Origin: Rhodobacteraceae bacterium KLH11
Lineage (GTDB): Bacteria > Pseudomonadota > Alphaproteobacteria > Rhodobacterales > Rhodobacteraceae
DNA length: 64,000 bases
Assembly (NCBI GenBank): GCA_000158135.1
Contig: DS999531.1
Location: 2,846,008-2,910,007 of the forward strand
Direction: 5' to 3'
The translations under genes were made by a program, and so were the position numbers. The number at the start of each line of letters is the position of its first letter. The stretch's first letter is position 1. Under the pieces are notes generated by a model that was not told where the DNA came from, made no database searches, and was given only the letters and a program-made list of their open reading frames with translations. Below, one piece after another: positions 59,088 through 64,000 of this stretch.

Positions 59088-61334
59088 ATGTTCCACTCAC
59101 TCCGCCTGCTGCTGGCGACGATATCGGTTTTATTGCTGGCCGTCCCGCTTCATGCACAAAGCACAAGTTCGACCTCAACGGTCGCCATCCCCGAAGACCT
59201 GACACCCGCACAGGTCGACGATCTGGTGGCGCGCATGTCCGACGATCAGGTCCGCGCGATCCTGCTGGAACGCCTTGATGCCGTTGCTGAAAAGCACGCG
59301 GCCGCGCAGGAAGGTGTTCAGGACCCGTTAACCGAACTTCATGAAATCTGGGCGGAAATGGTATCTTCCTGGACCCAGGTTCTGACCACGTTGCCGAACA
59401 TCGTCAGCGCGCAAGTTACCGTTTTCAACAATTTTTCGGACAGGTTCGGATCGGGCGGAGTATTCAGTATCATCGGGCTTATTCTGGCAGCTCTGGCTGC
59501 TGGTTACATCGCCGAGAAATTGTTTATCTTCCTGACCCGCCGGTGGCATGAAACAACCGAGGGTGCGGCTGAGGGCGATCTCTGGGGTGCGGTCAGATAT
59601 CTGTTCCGCCGCTTCTGTCGTGAAATCGCCGGGCTGATTATCTTTTACGTCGTCCTGCGTGCGTTCGGGCGCGGATTGCTGACCCCCGAACAGATCACCT
59701 ATGCCGCGCCATTTGTCTTCTATCTGATCTGGGTTCCCCGTCTGGGGGCGGCCACGTCGCGCTTTATCCTTGCACCACAAAAGCCGCAGTTCCGGCTGGT
59801 AAACATTGACGATCACTGGGCCAAATACCTGCACCGTAATCTGATCGGCCTTCTGATTCTGGTCGGTTTCACGCTGTTTGTGGTCCGTTTCAACGGGCTG
59901 AACGGCGTGACCGCAGAAGATACACGCATCGGTTTCTGGCTCAACGCCGCGATCCACATCTATATTGGGCTGATCGCCTGGACTGCGCGCGAGGGGCTGT
60001 CTCAGATGATGCTGGGCAGCGATCCTGACCACACCAGGTTCGACGAGGAGGTCGCCCATTATTACCCCTATTTCGCCATCGGCGTATCGGTGGTGATCTG
60101 GCTATTGGTCGAGTTTCTGGTGGCACAGCGCGACCCCGCGATGATGCGTCTGCTGGGCACCGGGGCGCATTTCACAACCATGTTCTGGCTGTTGATCGCC
60201 CCTGCCCTTGATACATTGATACGGGGGCTTGTGCGGCACCTGCAGCCGCCGATGGCGGGTGAAGGGCCACTGGCTGAACGCGCCTATCGCTCGGCCAAAC
60301 GCAGCTATATCCGGATTGGGCGGGTTGTCGCAGGTCTGTTCGTGCTGTTCATGATCGCCAACGCCTGGAAGCTTGATCTGCGCCATGTCGCCTCGGCCGG
60401 GATCGGTGCCGAGGTGGGTGGGGCCGTTATCGAGTTCCTGCTGATCATCGCGGTCGGCTACATCATGAACGAGGTTGTTTCGCTCTGGATCAACCGCCGT
60501 CTGGCGAAAGAGCAGACCGCAGCCGAAGCTCTGGATGAAGAAGCCGGTGGCGAAGGCGGCGGTGTGGGCGGCTCGCGTCTGGCAACGGTTCTGCCGCTGC
60601 TGCGGATCACTGCGCAGATCACCATCGCCGTGATCTTCGGCCTGCTGGCGCTTGGGGCGCTTGGGATCAACATCACGCCCCTGCTGGCCGGTGCTGGTGT
60701 TCTGGGTCTGGCCATCGGCTTTGGCGCGCAGAAACTGGTGGCCGATATCGTGGGCGGTATCTTCTTCCTGATCGATGATGCATTCCGCGTGGGTGAATAT
60801 GTCGATGTGGGCGGCACCATGGGTACGGTCGAGAAAATCTCGGTCCGGTCGATGCAGCTGCGCCACCACCGGGGCCCGGTTCACACGATCCCATATGGTG
60901 AAATCCAGAAGCTGACCAATTTCAGCCGCGATTGGGTGATCATGAAGCTGAAGTTCACCGTGCCGTTCGATACGGACCCCAACAAGGTCAAGAAGATCTT
61001 CAAGAAAATCGGGGCCGAGATGATGGCGGATGAGGTTCACAAGGATGGCTTCCTGCAACCGTTCAAATCGCAGGGTGTGTTCGACTTTGATGATGTCGGC
61101 ATGATCATCCGGGGCAAGTTCATGGCCAAACCCGGCAAACAGTTCACGCTGCGCAAGGAAATCTTCAACCGGGTCAAGGCCGAGTTCAATGCCAATGGCA
61201 TCGACTTTGCCCGCCGCGAGGTGCGCGTTGCAATTCCGGGTTTGGAAGAAGCCGAGAACCTGTCGGAAGAACAAAAAGCCGCCGTTGGCGCCGCCGCTGC
61301 GGATGCCGTCAACAAGGAACAAAACCCGGCTTAA
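59088..61334 (+). CDS. Large MscS-family mechanosensitive channel
   Basis: A 748-residue inner-membrane protein: signal-like N-terminus ([17 protein letters not shown]), a periplasmic helical domain, about ten hydrophobic spans, then the MscS pore helix and beta domain ([58 protein letters not shown]) with a C-terminal Ala-rich tail. It is of the YbdG/MscK-like larger type. The ATG at 59088 has GAGGGC upstream. Single gene. Confidence 0.9.
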   Translation: MFHSLRLLLATISVLLLAVPLHAQSTSSTSTVAIPEDLTPAQVDDLVARMSDDQVRAILLERLDAVAEKHAAAQEGVQDPLTELHEIWAEMVSSWTQVLTTLPNIVSAQVTVFNNFSDRFGSGGVFSIIGLILAALAAGYIAEKLFIFLTRRWHETTEGAAEGDLWGAVRYLFRRFCREIAGLIIFYVVLRAFGRGLLTPEQITYAAPFVFYLIWVPRLGAATSRFILAPQKPQFRLVNIDDHWAKYLHRNLIGLLILVGFTLFVVRFNGLNGVTAEDTRIGFWLNAAIHIYIGLIAWTAREGLSQMMLGSDPDHTRFDEEVAHYYPYFAIGVSVVIWLLVEFLVAQRDPAMMRLLGTGAHFTTMFWLLIAPALDTLIRGLVRHLQPPMAGEGPLAERAYRSAKRSYIRIGRVVAGLFVLFMIANAWKLDLRHVASAGIGAEVGGAVIEFLLIIAVGYIMNEVVSLWINRRLAKEQTAAEALDEEAGGEGGGVGGSRLATVLPLLRITAQITIAVIFGLLALGALGINITPLLAGAGVLGLAIGFGAQKLVADIVGGIFFLIDDAFRVGEYVDVGGTMGTVEKISVRSMQLRHHRGPVHTIPYGEIQKLTNFSRDWVIMKLKFTVPFDTDPNKVKKIFKKIGAEMMADEVHKDGFLQPFKSQGVFDFDDVGMIIRGKFMAKPGKQFTLRKEIFNRVKAEFNANGIDFARREVRVAIPGLEEAENLSEEQKAAVGAAAADAVNKEQNPA

Positions 61335-61393
61335 CCTTCTGGGGTCAGGCTTTGCCCTGCCATGGGGGGCTCGCAGATCAAAACCAAAAAAAG

Positions 61394-61426
61394 GCGGAAC
61401 CGGCCAGATCGCTGGTTCCGCTTTTC
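61394..61426 (+). terminator. Terminator after the MscS gene
   Basis: GCGGAACC (61394-61401) pairs with GGTTCCGC (61414-61421) followed by TTTT; the left side is preceded by A-rich sequence, so it may act in both directions. Confidence 0.75.
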
Positions 61427-61524
61427 CCTTTCAGAATGGCCCTGCGCTGACTTGGCCCTTCCCCCCGGCGCGCCCTTGCCCTAAAAGGCGCGCAACCTCG
61501 GCCACCATGGACACAGGACAGACG

Positions 61525-63684
61525 ATGCAAGAGCCCGCCATCACCCCGGATCTGATTGCCGCACATGGGTTGAAACCCGAAGAATACGACATGATCCTCG
61601 AAATCATCGGGCGCGAGCCGACATTTACCGAGCTTGGCATCTTTTCGGCCATGTGGAACGAGCATTGCTCGTACAAGTCCTCCAAGAAATGGTTGCGCAC
61701 TTTGCCCACCTCGGGGCCACAGGTGATTTGTGGGCCGGGGGAAAACGCGGGCGTTGTCGATATCGGTGATGGTCAGGCGGTGGTCTTCAAGATGGAAAGC
61801 CACAATCACCCCTCCTATATCGAACCCTATCAGGGCGCGGCCACCGGCGTGGGTGGTATCCTGCGCGATGTCTTTACAATGGGCGCGCGGCCTGTTGCTT
61901 CGATGAACGCTTTGTCTTTTGGCGAACCGGGACATCACAAAACCCGCCAGTTGGTGAATGGTGTGGTCGAAGGTATCGGCGGCTATGGCAATTGTTTCGG
62001 TGTTCCCTGCGTGGGCGGCGAGGTTCGGTTCCACCCTGCCTATAACGGCAACTGCCTCGTGAACGCCTTTGCTGCCGGTTTGGCCGATAGCGACAGGATT
62101 TTCTACTCCGCAGCCTCTGGCGTGGGCATGCCTGTCGTCTATCTGGGGGCCAAAACCGGGCGCGACGGCGTAGGCGGGGCCACCATGGCCTCGGCCGAGT
62201 TCGACGACACCATCGAGGAAAAACGCCCCACCGTTCAGGTCGGCGATCCCTTCACCGAAAAGCGCCTGATGGAAGCGACGCTGGAACTGATGCAGACCGG
62301 CGCGGTGATCTCTATTCAGGATATGGGCGCGGCTGGCCTGACCTGTTCCGCGGTTGAGATGGGCGACAAGGGCGGTCTGGGCGTGCGCCTTGATCTGGAA
62401 AACGTTCCCCAGCGCGAAGAGAACATGACTGCCTATGAGATGATGTTGTCGGAATCTCAGGAACGGATGCTGATGGTCCTCAAGCCCGAACTTGAGGCCG
62501 AGGCCCGCGCCGTGTTCGAGAAATGGGATCTCGACTTTGCCATCGTCGGTGAAACAATTGCCGAAGACCGTTTCCTGATCATGCACAATGGCGAGGTCAA
62601 AGCTGATCTGGTTCTGTCCAAACTCTCTTCAACCGCGCCCGAATATGATCGCCCATGGGAACCGACCCCCGCTGCAGAGGAACTTACCGAGGTTCCCCAG
62701 ATTGATCCTATCGACGGCCTGCGCGCTTTGCTCGCCTCGCCCAACTATGCGGGCAAGCAGTGGGTTTATGAACAATATGACACCATGGTCATGGCCGACA
62801 GCGCGCGCACTCCGGGTCTTGGTGCCGGCATGGTTCGTGTGCATGGCACTGACAAGGTGCTGGCCTTCACCAGCGACGTCACCCCGCGCTATGTTCGGGC
62901 CAACCCGGTCGAAGGCGGCAAACAAGCCGTGGCCGAAGCCTATCGCAACCTGACTGCTGTGGGCGCCAAGCCGCTGGCCACCACCGACAATCTGAACTTC
63001 GGCAATCCCGAAAAGCCCGAGATCATGGGCCAGTTCGTCGGCGCGATCCAAGGCATCGGTGCTGCGGTTGGTGCGCTGGATGTGCCTATCGTGTCCGGCA
63101 ACGTCTCGCTTTACAATGAAACCGATGGTCAGGCGATCCTGCCCACGCCCACTATCGGGGCTGTTGGTCTGCTTCAGCACCCGGATGAGATCATTGGCAA
63201 CGAGGTGCGCGAAGGCCATGTTGCGTTGGTGATCGGTGAAACCCAGGGCCATCTGGGCCAATCCGCCCTGCTGGCCGAGGTCTTCAATCGCGAGGAAGGC
63301 GACGCGCCGCATGTCGATCTGGAGGCCGAGGCGCGCAACGGTGACTTCATCCGCGCCAACCGCGAGATGATCAAGGCCTGCACCGACCTCAGCGATGGCG
63401 GTCTTGCCCTTGCCGCTTTCGAACTGGCCGAGGCGGCTGGAGTTGGCGTGTGCCTCGACGATGCCACGACCGAGTTCCTGTTCGGCGAAGATCAGGCCCG
63501 CTATCTGGTCGCCTGCAACTTCGATCAGGCCGAAGCGCTGATGATCGCCGCCGGTCAGGCCGGTGTTCCGCTGGTCTCGGTTGGCCGGTTCACTGGTGAT
63601 TGCGTGAAAATCGGCAGCTCTGAGGCCCCGCTGGCTGAACTTAAGGACACATTCCGCAGCAGCTTCGCCGAAGCGGTCGCGTAA
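61525..63684 (+). CDS. purL: Phosphoribosylformylglycinamidine synthase subunit PurL
   Basis: The 719-residue synthetase subunit of the small-subunit (PurS/Q/L) type. AIRS-family repeats: [14 protein letters not shown] and [19 protein letters not shown] in the first half, and the second-half ISGN-type motif [27 protein letters not shown] at 61525 has AGGA six bases upstream; an ATG at 61507 is also in frame. Its partners purS and purQ are 18 kb away on the other strand. Confidence 0.96.
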   Translation: MQEPAITPDLIAAHGLKPEEYDMILEIIGREPTFTELGIFSAMWNEHCSYKSSKKWLRTLPTSGPQVICGPGENAGVVDIGDGQAVVFKMESHNHPSYIEPYQGAATGVGGILRDVFTMGARPVASMNALSFGEPGHHKTRQLVNGVVEGIGGYGNCFGVPCVGGEVRFHPAYNGNCLVNAFAAGLADSDRIFYSAASGVGMPVVYLGAKTGRDGVGGATMASAEFDDTIEEKRPTVQVGDPFTEKRLMEATLELMQTGAVISIQDMGAAGLTCSAVEMGDKGGLGVRLDLENVPQREENMTAYEMMLSESQERMLMVLKPELEAEARAVFEKWDLDFAIVGETIAEDRFLIMHNGEVKADLVLSKLSSTAPEYDRPWEPTPAAEELTEVPQIDPIDGLRALLASPNYAGKQWVYEQYDTMVMADSARTPGLGAGMVRVHGTDKVLAFTSDVTPRYVRANPVEGGKQAVAEAYRNLTAVGAKPLATTDNLNFGNPEKPEIMGQFVGAIQGIGAAVGALDVPIVSGNVSLYNETDGQAILPTPTIGAVGLLQHPDEIIGNEVREGHVALVIGETQGHLGQSALLAEVFNREEGDAPHVDLEAEARNGDFIRANREMIKACTDLSDGGLALAAFELAEAAGVGVCLDDATTEFLFGEDQARYLVACNFDQAEALMIAAGQAGVPLVSVGRFTGDCVKIGSSEAPLAELKDTFRSSFAEAVA

Positions 63685-63826
63685 TCCCCCCTCGTTCCGG
63701 TTCCGAATATGGGATTCCTGCGCTCGCATCCGGGTGCAGGATTTCCCGTTTCCCGGTTGCCGTGCCACCTTGCGCGCCTCTGCGCATCGCTCTACATCTT
63801 GGTAAATATCTTCAGGAGAGACCTAC

Positions 63827-64000
63827 ATGCCGATGAGCGCCCACGAGATCGAAGCCCTGCTGCGCGAAAGCTTTCCCAACGCGGAGATTCAGGTTGGCGG
63901 CAGCGATGGCGTGCACATGTCCGCAATGGTCGTGGATGAAAGCTTTCGCGGCAAGAACCGGGTGCAACAACAGCGCGCGGTTTACGCGGCCCTGAAAGGC
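63827..64000 (+). CDS. BolA/IbaG-family protein, truncated by the window edge
   Basis: The first 58 codons (MPMSAHEIEALLRESFPNAE, then GVHMSAMVVDESFRGKNR) match the BolA/IbaG family, which works with monothiol glutaredoxins in iron-sulfur handling. The ATG at 63827 has AGGAG eight bases upstream. It follows purL by 142 bases; a hairpin-like repeat at about 63711-63752 in that gap has no T run. Confidence 0.88.
   Translation, partial: MPMSAHEIEALLRESFPNAEIQVGGSDGVHMSAMVVDESFRGKNRVQQQRAVYAALKG

Noticed and set aside
61378..63768. Two long minus-strand frames opposite purL
   Set aside because: They are antisense to a well-supported gene with all PurL motifs; their own sequences show no family features.

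Overview
The window is a contiguous, gene-dense, high-GC chromosomal segment of an alphaproteobacterium, most likely a marine Rhodobacteraceae of the Roseobacter group. The evidence is a permuted two-piece tmRNA with the tag ANDNRAPVAVAA, the CtrA/SciP cell-cycle pair, an alpha-type SspB, the F1-ATPase zeta inhibitor, lpxI in place of lpxH, and a dmdA-acuI pair for dimethylsulfoniopropionate (DMSP) use. I see no rRNA, tRNA, CRISPR array, insertion sequence or prophage block. The only phage-like genes are a holin/endolysin pair.

Layout. 0-8.6 kb: marC; a 40-residue membrane protein gene with an alphaproteobacterial SOS box upstream; recG-ligA; sciP-ctrA; mnmA. 8.7-19.9 kb (minus strand): the envelope and isoprenoid cluster frr-uppS-cdsA-dxr-rseP, then a 42-residue membrane protein and a terminator, then bamA-ompH-fabZ-lpxA-lpxI-lpxB; lpxD and pyrH are absent from their common places. 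20.0-25.0 kb: DUF2182-DUF1326-dinB-dmdA-acuI, divergent from a FadR-type GntR regulator with a repeated operator-like sequence between them. 25.1-28.5 kb: a DUF4345 membrane protein, ssrA, a SnoaL-like gene, chrA behind a strongly structured leader, and sspB.

28.5-44.6 kb: a secreted protein of unknown function, fumC-DUF4169-RHH, tag, a class I aldolase, a P450 overlapping a membrane-bound hydrolase, ccdA, tusA, rne with a long leader, dctB and a dctD that has lost its sigma-54 contact loop, and purC-purS-purQ. 44.8-54.3 kb: zeta subunit, bmt, an enoyl-CoA hydratase, cytochrome c maturation genes (ccmE, ccmF, ccmH) with holin and endolysin genes between them, argC, murI and an acyltransferase. 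54.3-64.0 kb: a fused indolepyruvate:ferredoxin oxidoreductase divergent from a LysR regulator, a candidate sRNA, a large MscS channel, purL and the start of bolA.

The genes are mostly core functions with several linked themes: tagging and proteolysis (ssrA and sspB 2 kb apart), cell-cycle control (ctrA, sciP) that in this family also governs gene transfer agents (a possible link to the holin/endolysin pair), and methylated sulfur and betaine metabolism (dmdA, acuI, bmt). The less described items are the SOS-linked 40-residue protein, the chrA leader RNA, the dmdA-linked DUF genes, the loop-less DctD and the candidate sRNA.
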